In this document: positions 1 through 7,092 of the stretch, in pieces | How positions within the stretch are numbered: the stretch's first letter is position 1 | How the letters are laid out: each line of letters starts with the position of its first letter | NCBI RefSeq assembly: GCF_030547005.1 | Contig: NZ_JAUOPN010000006.1 | Location: 124,001 to 188,000, forward strand | DNA: 64,000 nt | DNA from: Maribacter sp. 1_MG-2023 | GTDB lineage: Bacteria > Bacteroidota > Bacteroidia > Flavobacteriales > Flavobacteriaceae | Direction of reading: 5' to 3' | The notes under the pieces: generated by a model | Database searches by the model: none | Told to the model about the DNA's origin: nothing | The model's input: only the letters and a program-made list of their open reading frames with translations | Position numbers and translations under genes: made by a program

Positions 1-1
1 T

Positions 2-853
2 TCTGTTGGCTACGGTTTTAAAGCACCCGATTTTAGGCAGCTGTATTTCGACTTTACCAATTCTGCCGTTGGGTACACCGTACTAGGCTATAATGTAGCT
101 TTAGACAAACTACAAGAGTTAGTAGAACAAGAACAGATCCTTAGTGTATTGGTTACCGAAGATGAACTTGACAAACCTTTAGAAGCAGAAAGTTCTATCG
201 GGTACAACCTAGGTTTTAATCTAAAGCACGGTCGTGGAAATACAGAGGTAAATTTCTTTAGAAACGATTTCAAAAACTTGATAGATACACGCATTATCGC
301 CCGTAAAATAAATGGTCAAAATGTATTCAGTTACATGAATTTTGATGAAATATATACCACAGGCTTTGAAATCAATTCAAGCTACAAACTTACCAATGAA
401 CTGAACATTAGTGCCGGGTACCAATTGCTATATGCTTTTGACAAGCAGAAAAAACAAGATGTAGCAGATAATCAAGTATTTGTGCGGGATGCTGAAAGTG
501 GGCAGTCGGTTGCACTAGCACAGTCAGACTATTTCGGCTTGGTGAATCGCTCTCGACACAATGCTAATTTTAAGGTGTATTATGATATACCGTCTGCCAG
601 TACCAATGTAAATATGCGTGTACTGTATAGAAGTAAATATGCCCAGTATGACACCAATGGAAACGACCTCATAGATAATTATGATACCAGTTTTATAGAT
701 GGTTTCGTAACCTTAAATGCAGCGATAAGCAAAATATTTTATAAAAATCTCACATTACAGGTAGGTGCAAATAACCTTTTGGACTATACCGATAACAATA
801 TCCCGACAATGCCGGGAATTCAAGGATACCTAAAACTAAATTATCAATTCTAA
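2..853 (+). CDS. TonB-dependent receptor, C-terminal part (5' end outside window)
   Basis: Open from the window edge with no start, so only the last 284 residues are seen. They are beta-barrel strands of an outer-membrane receptor, with alternating aromatic/polar segments, the early motif GYGFKAPDFRQLYF typical of the TonB-dependent receptor barrel, and a terminal YLKLNYQF ending in Phe as needed for BAM recognition. The plug domain lies upstream. The next gene, 30 bp on, encodes a HmuY-like lipoprotein, so the likely ligand is heme or another porphyrin/iron compound imported with TonB energy. The substrate is inferred from the neighbour, not from the barrel. Confidence 0.9.
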   Translation, partial: SVGYGFKAPDFRQLYFDFTNSAVGYTVLGYNVALDKLQELVEQEQILSVLVTEDELDKPLEAESSIGYNLGFNLKHGRGNTEVNFFRNDFKNLIDTRIIARKINGQNVFSYMNFDEIYTTGFEINSSYKLTNELNISAGYQLLYAFDKQKKQDVADNQVFVRDAESGQSVALAQSDYFGLVNRSRHNANFKVYYDIPSASTNVNMRVLYRSKYAQYDTNGNDLIDNYDTSFIDGFVTLNAAISKIFYKNLTLQVGANNLLDYTDNNIPTMPGIQGYLKLNYQF

Positions 854-883
854 CCCACCTGACCACGCGCAGGTATTAATTAC

Positions 884-1513
884 ATGACCATGACGAAGAA
901 CATTTTAGCAGTAGCATTTTTAGCAGTGGCATTCGCCTCTTGTAGCAACGACGATGACAGTACCCAAACAGAACCCTTATTAACTGAAACGGTAAGCAAC
1001 CTATACGCCCCACAAACAGGAGGACAAGGCGAACCCGTTGGTGGCGAATTCACCAAATTCGATTTTGAAACAGGCGCAGAAACTACAAGTGATACTGATT
1101 GGGACATTGCCTTTAGAGGAACAACAATTGCTGTAAACGGTGGCGTTGCAACAGGTACGACAGATGAACCAACAAGAAACGGAGATGTTAGCGCTGCAAT
1201 AGTAACTGGAACATTTACCAGTGTAACCTCTGCCGCTGACCTTACTTTCAACCAAGACTCAGAAACATCATTTGCCATACCAACAGGAAGCGATAATGGC
1301 TGGTACAATTACAATTCTGAAAGCTTTACCGTTACCGCTATACCTGGTAAAGTGTTTGTTTTTAAAACTACAGAAGGTAATTACGTTAAAGTGGAATTTA
1401 TAAGCTACTACGAAGATGCCCCAGCGGTGCCAGATCCATTTACCGATGCAACACCATATTACACTTTTAACTATGTATACAACCCTAACGTTGGGGAAAC
1501 TTCTTTTGAATAG
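884..1513 (+). CDS. HmuY-like heme-binding lipoprotein
   Basis: A 209-residue lipoprotein. Its signal peptide ends in the lipobox FASC (Cys20, or Cys18 if the second ATG at 890 is used), followed by the acidic stretch SNDDDS typical of surface-exported Bacteroidota lipoproteins. The mature part has the HmuY-family pattern: KFDFETG, then DTDWDIAFRGTTIAVNGG near residues 70-87, and a late GKVFVFKTTEGNYVKVEF segment. HmuY proteins capture heme at the surface and pass it to a TonB receptor. Here the gene follows its receptor, the reverse of the Porphyromonas order. A rho-independent terminator follows, so receptor and lipoprotein probably share a transcript. Confidence 0.85.
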   Translation: MTMTKNILAVAFLAVAFASCSNDDDSTQTEPLLTETVSNLYAPQTGGQGEPVGGEFTKFDFETGAETTSDTDWDIAFRGTTIAVNGGVATGTTDEPTRNGDVSAAIVTGTFTSVTSAADLTFNQDSETSFAIPTGSDNGWYNYNSESFTVTAIPGKVFVFKTTEGNYVKVEFISYYEDAPAVPDPFTDATPYYTFNYVYNPNVGETSFE

Positions 1514-1536
1514 TTTGTTTTAATTTAAGTTGTTTA

Positions 1537-1568
1537 TAAAAGCTCGTCTGTAAAGACGGGCTTTTTTT
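1537..1568 (+). terminator. Rho-independent terminator after the HmuY-like gene
   Basis: Stem AAAAGCTCGTCT / AGACGGGCTTTT with one G-U pair and loop GTAA, followed by a T run. It lies 23 bp after the stop codon. Confidence 0.85.
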
Positions 1569-1652
1569 ATTTAGTATAAAGCAGTTGTTCATACAGTTTA
1601 AACTAGTACGGGTTTTCTTCAAATGTAATTTGGTATATTGGTAGTATAATAT

Positions 1653-1714
1653 ATATATATAACATATGTTTTATATATCTCATATTGGAAGGATATATAA
1701 CATATGTTATATAT
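1653..1714. repeat. Paired AT-rich palindromes upstream of the cassette region
   Basis: The core ATATAACATATGTT occurs twice, in 1657-1670 and 1695-1708. The second copy sits in a perfect 22-bp palindrome (1693-1714) and the first in an imperfect one. They lie between the HmuY terminator and the left boundary of the first cassette-like unit. The role is unknown; an operator or a recombination/structure site are both possible. Confidence 0.6.
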
Positions 1715-1720
1715 TTAATT

Positions 1721-1730
1721 GTTGTAGCAC
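1721..1730. repeat. Left boundary repeat of cassette-like unit 1 (GTTGTAGCAC)
   Basis: This 10-mer is the exact reverse complement of GTGCTACAAC at 2467-2476, which begins the structured repeat that closes the same gene unit. Together they bracket the two genes at 1750-2458. The sequence to its left lacks the long structured repeat seen at the other boundary. Confidence 0.7.
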
Positions 1731-1749
1731 ATTTACCAAAACCAACTAA

Positions 1750-2217
1750 ATGATTGAATTAATACTTTCGACTTTAGCAGAATTTGGACTAATTCACGAG
1801 GATTACAAACATCGGAAACGAATTAGTAAAAAAGAAAAAGAAGATGGTGTTAAAAGACCTATTCAGAAATATTTTCTACAACCGAGTTCAATTATGGTCA
1901 TTTCGCTTTTATTAGTTGGAAGTATAAGCGCATTTCTATTTTTCGGTTATCAAAGAACGTCTATCTATCCTGATAAAACTGAAAAAGAAATAGCTGAAAT
2001 TAGTGAGAGAATGGAAAATTGGAATGAAAAGTTCGGAAAATATCCAACGGACCTTAATGAATTAATCGGAAATAGTCCTTTGAGACAAGATTGGAAAAAA
2101 GACGCTTGGAATCGAGAATATGAATTTAAGGTTACGGAAAATGGACAAAGGTTTTTAATCACTTCTGCTGGTTCGGATGGAAAATTTAAAACGGAAGATG
2201 ACATTAAATCGGAATAA
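1750..2217 (+). CDS. Membrane-anchored protein with a type II secretion GspG-like C-terminal domain
   Basis: 155 residues: a basic cytoplasmic N-terminus, one membrane segment near residues 46-67, and a C-terminal domain like that of major pseudopilin GspG. The domain signs are KYPTDLNEL at 98-106, DAWNREYEF at 118-126 and a final SAGSDGKFKTEDDI at 139-152, where the acidic loop binds calcium in GspG. The pseudopilin prepilin-peptidase signal is absent, so this is a cassette-borne protein that borrows the fold rather than a true pseudopilin. Function unknown. It is the first gene of cassette-like unit 1 and overlaps the next gene. Confidence 0.7.
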   Translation: MIELILSTLAEFGLIHEDYKHRKRISKKEKEDGVKRPIQKYFLQPSSIMVISLLLVGSISAFLFFGYQRTSIYPDKTEKEIAEISERMENWNEKFGKYPTDLNELIGNSPLRQDWKKDAWNREYEFKVTENGQRFLITSAGSDGKFKTEDDIKSE

Positions 2218-2458
2218 AAGAGGTTTAAAAATTATTGGACTTTATATAATTAGCTTAGTCTGTATATCTTTCTATTTTTTAATGGATTACCATAACGTCA
2301 TCTTTGTACTCTATGAAAAATGGGATATGAATCCCGATGGCAAGTTTACTACACTTGTTTTTACTGGATTACTTCAATATGGATTATTAATAGTTGGTAT
2401 ATGTATTTTTTCAACGCTGAGTTTTATTCTAATCAGAGGGAAAATTAAAAGCGAATAA
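2198..2458 (+). CDS. Small two-helix membrane protein, unknown function
   Basis: About 86 residues from ATG at 2198 (an earlier in-frame ATG at 2177 would enlarge the overlap with the preceding gene). Two hydrophobic helices are evident: GLKIIGLYIISLVCISFYFL and the stretch starting GLLQYGLLIVGICIF. The C-terminus is short and basic. The start lies inside the end of the GspG-like gene, suggesting translational coupling within the same cassette-like unit. No family recognised. Confidence 0.55.
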   Translation: MTLNRNKRGLKIIGLYIISLVCISFYFLMDYHNVIFVLYEKWDMNPDGKFTTLVFTGLLQYGLLIVGICIFSTLSFILIRGKIKSE

Positions 2459-2466
2459 ATAAAAAC

Positions 2467-2668
2467 GTGCTACAACAATGGCTAAACGTAATGCGGACTT
2501 TAAGGCAAAACCGAAAGGTCTGTGTATATTTATGAGGTCGCTAAATCTTATGGATTTAGCTTTGGACAAGAAAAAATAAATCTAAACAATAAGCTTTAGC
2601 TTCGTGTGCAGACGGAAACGAAAAGTTTCCTTACCACCGCACTACGCTTAGCCTAGCCGTTGTCATTA
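2467..2668 (+). repeat. Long structured intergenic repeat, attC-like site
   Basis: A 200-bp imperfect inverted repeat. The arms 2480-2496 and 2637-2653 pair at 15 of 17 positions, and outside them ACAAC (2472-2476) faces GTTGT (2659-2663). The left 10-mer GTGCTACAAC is the exact complement of the left end of the preceding unit (1721-1730). The right 10-mer GTTGTCATTA (2659-2668) is the exact complement of TAATGACAAC at 3273-3282, the right end of the following unit. Two internal hairpins occur at 2540-2560 and 2614-2630. This is the geometry of an integron attC site, although the outer bases differ from the classical GTTRRRY. Confidence 0.7.
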
Positions 2669-2680
2669 ATTTTATAGAAT

Positions 2681-3268
2681 TTGAGTTACACAATTATCAT
2701 ATTATTAGGATTACTATTAATCGCACCGATATTCATTGCGTATTATTATGATTACAAAACTGACCCAAAACAGTTTTCTTTCTCGGTTAAAACTTTGGGA
2801 AAGGGGTTGGGAAAAGGGATAATTTATATGGCTATTTATTTTGGAATAAATAAAGCTTATGAATTACTTGTTCCTCTAAATAAAAATCACGGAATGGAAT
2901 TCAATTCTGAACGTGAACAACTAGGAATTCCTACTTTGAAATCAGATTGGAAAGTTAGTGATTATGAGTCTGAACAATTCACAACTTATTGGTGGAAACC
3001 GGAACCGAGAAATGGACATTTTAAAAAAATAATTGAGTACGGAATTTTGGATTCAAAAACGGAAACGGATTATTATCACAACGAAAATAAGAAAGGAACT
3101 TTTGCTTGGTCAAAATATGACTTTGACAAAAGGGAATTTCAATATTTTATGGAATTACCAAATGAAAAATTAGTTTCTGTAACTGACAGAGGTCAATTAA
3201 GAGTGGAGAAGCCAACTGTTGTGAAAAATGTAAGTAAATCTGAATTTGAAAATTATATTACGGAATAA
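2681..3268 (+). CDS. Hypothetical membrane-associated protein (cassette-like unit 2)
   Basis: 195 residues starting at a TTG codon; an in-frame TAG lies just upstream at 2675 and no ATG precedes the hydrophobic N-terminus, so TTG is the best start. A membrane helix covers roughly residues 2-21 and a second hydrophobic stretch residues 45-65. The rest is soluble and rich in Trp, Tyr, Lys and Glu (EQFTTYWWKPEPRNGHFKK). No family recognised. The gene fills the space between two structured repeats and is bracketed by the 10-bp inverted repeat GTTGTCATTA / TAATGACAAC. Confidence 0.6.
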   Translation: MSYTIIILLGLLLIAPIFIAYYYDYKTDPKQFSFSVKTLGKGLGKGIIYMAIYFGINKAYELLVPLNKNHGMEFNSEREQLGIPTLKSDWKVSDYESEQFTTYWWKPEPRNGHFKKIIEYGILDSKTETDYYHNENKKGTFAWSKYDFDKREFQYFMELPNEKLVSVTDRGQLRVEKPTVVKNVSKSEFENYITE

Positions 3269-3272
3269 AAAC

Positions 3273-3440
3273 TAATGACAACAAAACCTAAACGTAATGC
3301 GGAGTTTAGAAAAAAATCGAAAGGTCTGTGTATATTTATGGAGTCGTTAAGTCTTATGGATTTAGCTTTGGACAAAAAAAGAAAAAGCAAAACAATAAGC
3401 TTTAGCTTCGTGCTCAGACGGAAATGAAAAAATTTCTTTG
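3273..3440 (+). repeat. Second structured repeat, 3'-truncated copy of the attC-like site
   Basis: Diverged copy of the repeat at 2467-2668. It shares CTAAACGTAATGCGG, the AAAGGTCTGTGTATATTTATG stretch (first 20 bases match), and both internal hairpins. Hairpin 1 (3346-3366) keeps pairing through two G-U substitutions. Hairpin 2 (3420-3437) has a C-G pair changed to T-A, a compensatory change. The right arm present in the first copy (CCGCACTACGCTTAGCC and the closing GTTGT) is missing, so the array appears to end here. Confidence 0.7.
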
Positions 3441-3482
3441 CCTAAACAATACAAATAAATTAAACACTGTAAGTAATTAAAA

Positions 3483-4082
3483 ATGAAGCCAAAATTATTA
3501 AAAACAAAAATACAGCTTGAAAACGATAGTGTATTATTGCTGCCTTTTGAGAACGAACGAAATGAAGAGCTCAAAGAAATAATTTTCGATAAAGAAATCT
3601 GGGAATTTATGGGAATGAGTGTAAACAACGAACAAGGTTTAAAGAATTATATTTCTAAGACGATTAAAGATAAAAATAGCGGCTTGTGCTATCCGTTTTT
3701 AGTTATAGACAAACTAACCAATAAAGTCGCAGGTTGTACCAGATACGGCAACTTAAATACCTCTAGCCAAAAATGTGAAATTGGATGGACCTGGTACGGT
3801 ACAGAGTTTCAAGGCACAGGTTTAAACAAAGCCTGCAAATATGAACTATTGAAATTTGGCTTTGAAGAAATTGGATTTAGAAGAATACAGTTTAGTTCAG
3901 ACAAAGCTAACTTAAGGTCATTAAAAGCAATTGAAAAATTAGGCGCGCAAAAAGAGGGTGTTTTTAGAAACAATTACATCGCATCAAATGGAGAAAGTAG
4001 AACTGACGTCTATTTTAGCATCATTAAAAATGAATGGAAAGAACTTAAAGATGAGCTCTTTTCTGAATTTGAAACCTACTAA
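3483..4082 (+). CDS. GNAT-family N-acetyltransferase (RimJ/RimL type)
   Basis: 199 residues with the GNAT fold. The acetyl-CoA-binding region is near GTEFQGTGLNKACKYELL (about residues 109-126), followed by the RimJ/L-like signature SSDKANLRSLKAIEKLGAQ, where the DxxNxxSxxxxEKxG pattern is clear. Members acetylate protein N-termini, antibiotics or small amines; the substrate cannot be read from sequence. It follows the truncated second repeat directly and may have arrived as part of the same cassette region. Confidence 0.85.
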   Translation: MKPKLLKTKIQLENDSVLLLPFENERNEELKEIIFDKEIWEFMGMSVNNEQGLKNYISKTIKDKNSGLCYPFLVIDKLTNKVAGCTRYGNLNTSSQKCEIGWTWYGTEFQGTGLNKACKYELLKFGFEEIGFRRIQFSSDKANLRSLKAIEKLGAQKEGVFRNNYIASNGESRTDVYFSIIKNEWKELKDELFSEFETY

Positions 4083-4428
4083 GAGATTTGTACTTTAAAA
4101 TAAAAACCGGGTACAGTAACCCATAAAATGCATTGCCTTAGAATTTATTGAACAGAAATGTCGTATAGAAACAGCTTTAGATTCTACTAAATTGATTCTA
4201 TATATGAATTATAACAGCAAAAAAGAACTTAACCGCTATACCATAATTTACTATCATCAAAATTCAATTTAAAAAGCACTGAAAAGTGAATACTTATATT
4301 CCTTTTATTCTTTTTTTCAATATTCATTTTAACGCACATTTTTTGACATTTGCTTCTGTACATATTATAAAGGAATACAAAATTCATTAATTTGGTAATT
4401 TAAAGTTTTACTCATCAATATTTAATTT
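4083..4428. other. Intergenic stretch without a supported gene
   Basis: AT-rich sequence with only short open frames. The longest plus-strand frame near 4165-4272 has no convincing start and no recognised family. No terminator-like hairpin with a T run was found. Confidence 0.5.
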
Positions 4429-4818
4429 ATGCCCTATCAAGATGAATTTCTTATTTTCTGGAAACAAGTAACAGAAAGTGTTGAAGAAGGTAACTTTGCG
4501 AAACTAACCATGGCAAAAACCATTGGTAAGCCTAATTTGAGAAATATATTCGTAAGACCCATCTATTCTGAAAATGGCTTTAAAGTCTTGCTTAAATTAC
4601 GTTATAGATCTAGAGAGACCGAAGACCAAACCGAAGAGCTTACTTTAGACGAGGCTTTTATCATCTTAAAATCTCATCTTAAAACATCTTTCTTGACAGT
4701 TGTATTATTTACCACAACAAAAGATGTGCTTTTCAAAGTTAATAAAAAGGGTGTTGGAAGTTTTACAGAAAACCCTCCGACTTTTAGCGATATTACTCAA
4801 GCTAAAATGGACGATTAG
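4429..4818 (+). CDS. Conserved hypothetical protein (129 residues)
   Basis: A small soluble protein without signal peptide. It contains FAKLTMAKTIGKPNLRNIFV and a FLTVVLFTTTKDVLFKV segment. In my recollection this pattern resembles the N-terminal domain that precedes a class I SAM methyltransferase in some Bacteroidota proteins, but no methyltransferase domain is attached here. It could be a stand-alone domain or the remnant of a longer gene. The downstream sequence contains a 12-base A run near 4885 and no continuation in frame. Function not assigned. Confidence 0.6.
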   Translation: MPYQDEFLIFWKQVTESVEEGNFAKLTMAKTIGKPNLRNIFVRPIYSENGFKVLLKLRYRSRETEDQTEELTLDEAFIILKSHLKTSFLTVVLFTTTKDVLFKVNKKGVGSFTENPPTFSDITQAKMDD

Positions 4819-5064
4819 AATAGCTGGATAACTAATAAAATAATAGAGAAGATAAATCTTTAGAATTTCGCTTTGACCAGAAAAATGAAAAAAAAAAAAA
4901 CCCAAAATATCGAAAAGTCCGTTCGGGCAAAAAAAAAAGATATCGCTATGTAATTTGCAGGAAACAAATGCTAGTTTGCTCCTAAGCTATTCATAGTTAA
5001 AACGCAATAAAATTCAACATTCTATTTATGTTAACAATATGCACTAACGAACAGTAGCAAAATA

Positions 5065-5952
5065 ATGAAGCAAAGCTTATCGTACTATATTACACTGTTT
5101 GTCATTAAGCTAAAAGGCTTGAAAAAGATTTTTAGTATAGCCCCTATAGACTTCAAAAGAATCAGAAAAGAAGATGTAAAATATCCGAAAGGCAAGTTTT
5201 ACAAGCAAAACAAAATACGGACTTTTAAGGTTTTAGATTCTTTAATTACTGAAGTAGGACGATATAAAAATTCTAAAAACCTTTTGATATTTATTCACGG
5301 TGGTGCATTTATTTCTGGTCCGGCTAAACATCATTGGGATTCTTTTAAAAAAATAGCTTCACAAACAGATTATAAAATTTGGATGTGCGATTATCCAAAG
5401 TCACCTGAAAACAAGATATCAATAATTTCAGAAAACATAGACTCTATTTACAATACTGCCTTAGACCAATTTCAAGCAAATAACATTTATTTAATTGGAG
5501 ATTCTGTTGGTGGAACATTAATCGTCAGTTTAACCCAACGGCTGATATTAAAGGGCATTAAACTACCAAAAAAAATCATTTTGATTACCCCTGTTATGGA
5601 TTCAAGTATGTCTAATTCTGAAATTGACAAAGTAGATAGTATTGACCCAATGCTTTCAAAAATCGGAGTATTAAGTGCGAAAAAAATGTGTGCCGAGAAT
5701 AATGATTTGAAAAATGCTATGATTTCACCTTTATACGGAAGTTTTGCTAAGTTCCCGTATACAATTTTATTTATAGCAGAAAATGACATTTTTAATCCGG
5801 ACCAAAAGTTAGCTGTCAAAAAAATTATTGATGCTAATATAAATTTCGAATTAATCGAAGGAAAAAATATGCCCCATATTTGGCCCTTCTTACCAGTAAT
5901 GAAAGAAGCTAAAATATCTTTGAATGAAATTATCAATATTATAAATAACTAG
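5065..5952 (+). CDS. Alpha/beta hydrolase of the hormone-sensitive-lipase type (esterase)
   Basis: 295 residues. The oxyanion-hole motif HGGAF is at 78-82, the nucleophile elbow GDSVGG at 145-150 (Ser147), the likely acid Asp241 in AENDIFNPD and the base His271 in MPHIWPF, giving a complete triad in the order of the HSL (alpha/beta hydrolase 3) family. A mildly hydrophobic N-terminus could be a membrane anchor, but no clear signal peptidase site is visible. Likely a carboxylesterase acting on short acyl esters. The SGNH hydrolase gene follows 68 bp downstream in the same direction. Confidence 0.85.
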   Translation: MKQSLSYYITLFVIKLKGLKKIFSIAPIDFKRIRKEDVKYPKGKFYKQNKIRTFKVLDSLITEVGRYKNSKNLLIFIHGGAFISGPAKHHWDSFKKIASQTDYKIWMCDYPKSPENKISIISENIDSIYNTALDQFQANNIYLIGDSVGGTLIVSLTQRLILKGIKLPKKIILITPVMDSSMSNSEIDKVDSIDPMLSKIGVLSAKKMCAENNDLKNAMISPLYGSFAKFPYTILFIAENDIFNPDQKLAVKKIIDANINFELIEGKNMPHIWPFLPVMKEAKISLNEIINIINN

Positions 5953-6020
5953 CTAGTACATTCTAAAAGGTAATTATCATTAAAGAAGAAAAAAATCAAT
6001 AATGCCAGCAAAATAGAAAC

Positions 6021-6812
6021 ATGAATATAAAATATATTTTAGGATCAATCATTACTATTCCGCTATTACCTATAATGTATTTTCAAGGTAAAAATATCAA
6101 AAAAACTGTTCCACGATTACCCGAAGCTGAAGGTACCAAAGGCTTATCAACAATCTCTTCTAAAAAGGTACTACGTATGCTAACTATCGGCGAAAGTACT
6201 ATTGCAGGTGTTGGAGTTAAAACTCACCAAGAGGGCTTTACTGGCTCCTTGGCAGACGAATTGGCTATGAAACTAAATACAAATGTCGATTGGAAAGTTT
6301 ATGCTAAAAGCGGGTATACTGCAAAAAAAGTAAACGAAAAAATTATTGATCTCATTACAGAAGAAGCTGTCGATCTAATTGTTGTCGGCCTTGGTGGTAA
6401 TGATGCTTTTGAATTGAACTCACCTAAAAAATGGAACCGAGACGTTCGTGAACTTATCAAAAGCATTAAAGCTAAATTCAACGATGTGCCGATTGTATTT
6501 ACCAATATGCCACCCATAAAAGAATTTCCAGCTTTTACGCCCATCATAAAATTTACCATTGGCAATCTGGTTAACATACTAGGTGAAGAATTAATTAGTA
6601 TTGTAAAAGATTTTGACAAGGTGTATTACTACGCATTAAAACCTTCTAGCGAAGATTATATTGAAAGATTCAATTTAGAAATAGAACCTTCTGAATTTTT
6701 CGTTGACGGAGTTCATCCTTCAAAACGAACGTATCATATTTGGGCAAAAGATATTTCAAACTACATTACAGAATCGAAAGAAATTAAAGCCGCCATAAAG
6801 CATAACCTATAA
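6021..6812 (+). CDS. SGNH/GDSL-family esterase, membrane-anchored
   Basis: 263 residues. An uncleaved hydrophobic anchor spans roughly residues 4-21. The SGNH blocks are in order: GES (block I, Ser59, with Glu in place of the usual Asp), GGND at 125-128 (block III, Asn127) and DGVHPS (block V, Asp229/His232). This gives a full catalytic set for ester hydrolysis at the periplasmic side of the membrane. The substrate is unknown; lipid or acetylated glycan are both possible. It lies downstream of an esterase gene. Confidence 0.85.
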   Translation: MNIKYILGSIITIPLLPIMYFQGKNIKKTVPRLPEAEGTKGLSTISSKKVLRMLTIGESTIAGVGVKTHQEGFTGSLADELAMKLNTNVDWKVYAKSGYTAKKVNEKIIDLITEEAVDLIVVGLGGNDAFELNSPKKWNRDVRELIKSIKAKFNDVPIVFTNMPPIKEFPAFTPIIKFTIGNLVNILGEELISIVKDFDKVYYYALKPSSEDYIERFNLEIEPSEFFVDGVHPSKRTYHIWAKDISNYITESKEIKAAIKHNL

Positions 6813-7092
6813 ATAATATATTTCTAAAATGTAATTAGAGTTTAAAAACACCTTCGATTTATTAAATATCAATTACAGGTTTTCTAAAAGTAAAATCGAT
6901 TTATTCGACACCTAACATCTTAACAAACAAATTTCTAACTAAAAAATTCATTCTAACTTTTTCTTCTTGATCATAGATTTTGAAAAAACTTTTGCATAAT
7001 CACAGCTACTGATTTCAGTCATATTTTTTCAATAGACTACAAAGTAACTTGCGATACTATTTATTTGTTTTTCAAACAATTAAACTACAATT

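Noticed and set aside
880..1308. Long minus-strand frames opposite the HmuY-like gene
   Set aside because: Antisense shadow of a gene with clear lipoprotein signal and family motifs on the plus strand.
4165..4272. Short plus-strand frame that could be a gene remnant
   Set aside because: No start, no recognised family and length compatible with chance in AT-rich DNA.
4885..4940. Two A runs of 10-12 bases around CCCAAAATATCG
   Set aside because: Could be a slippage site, but no gene crosses it and no repeat structure is seen.
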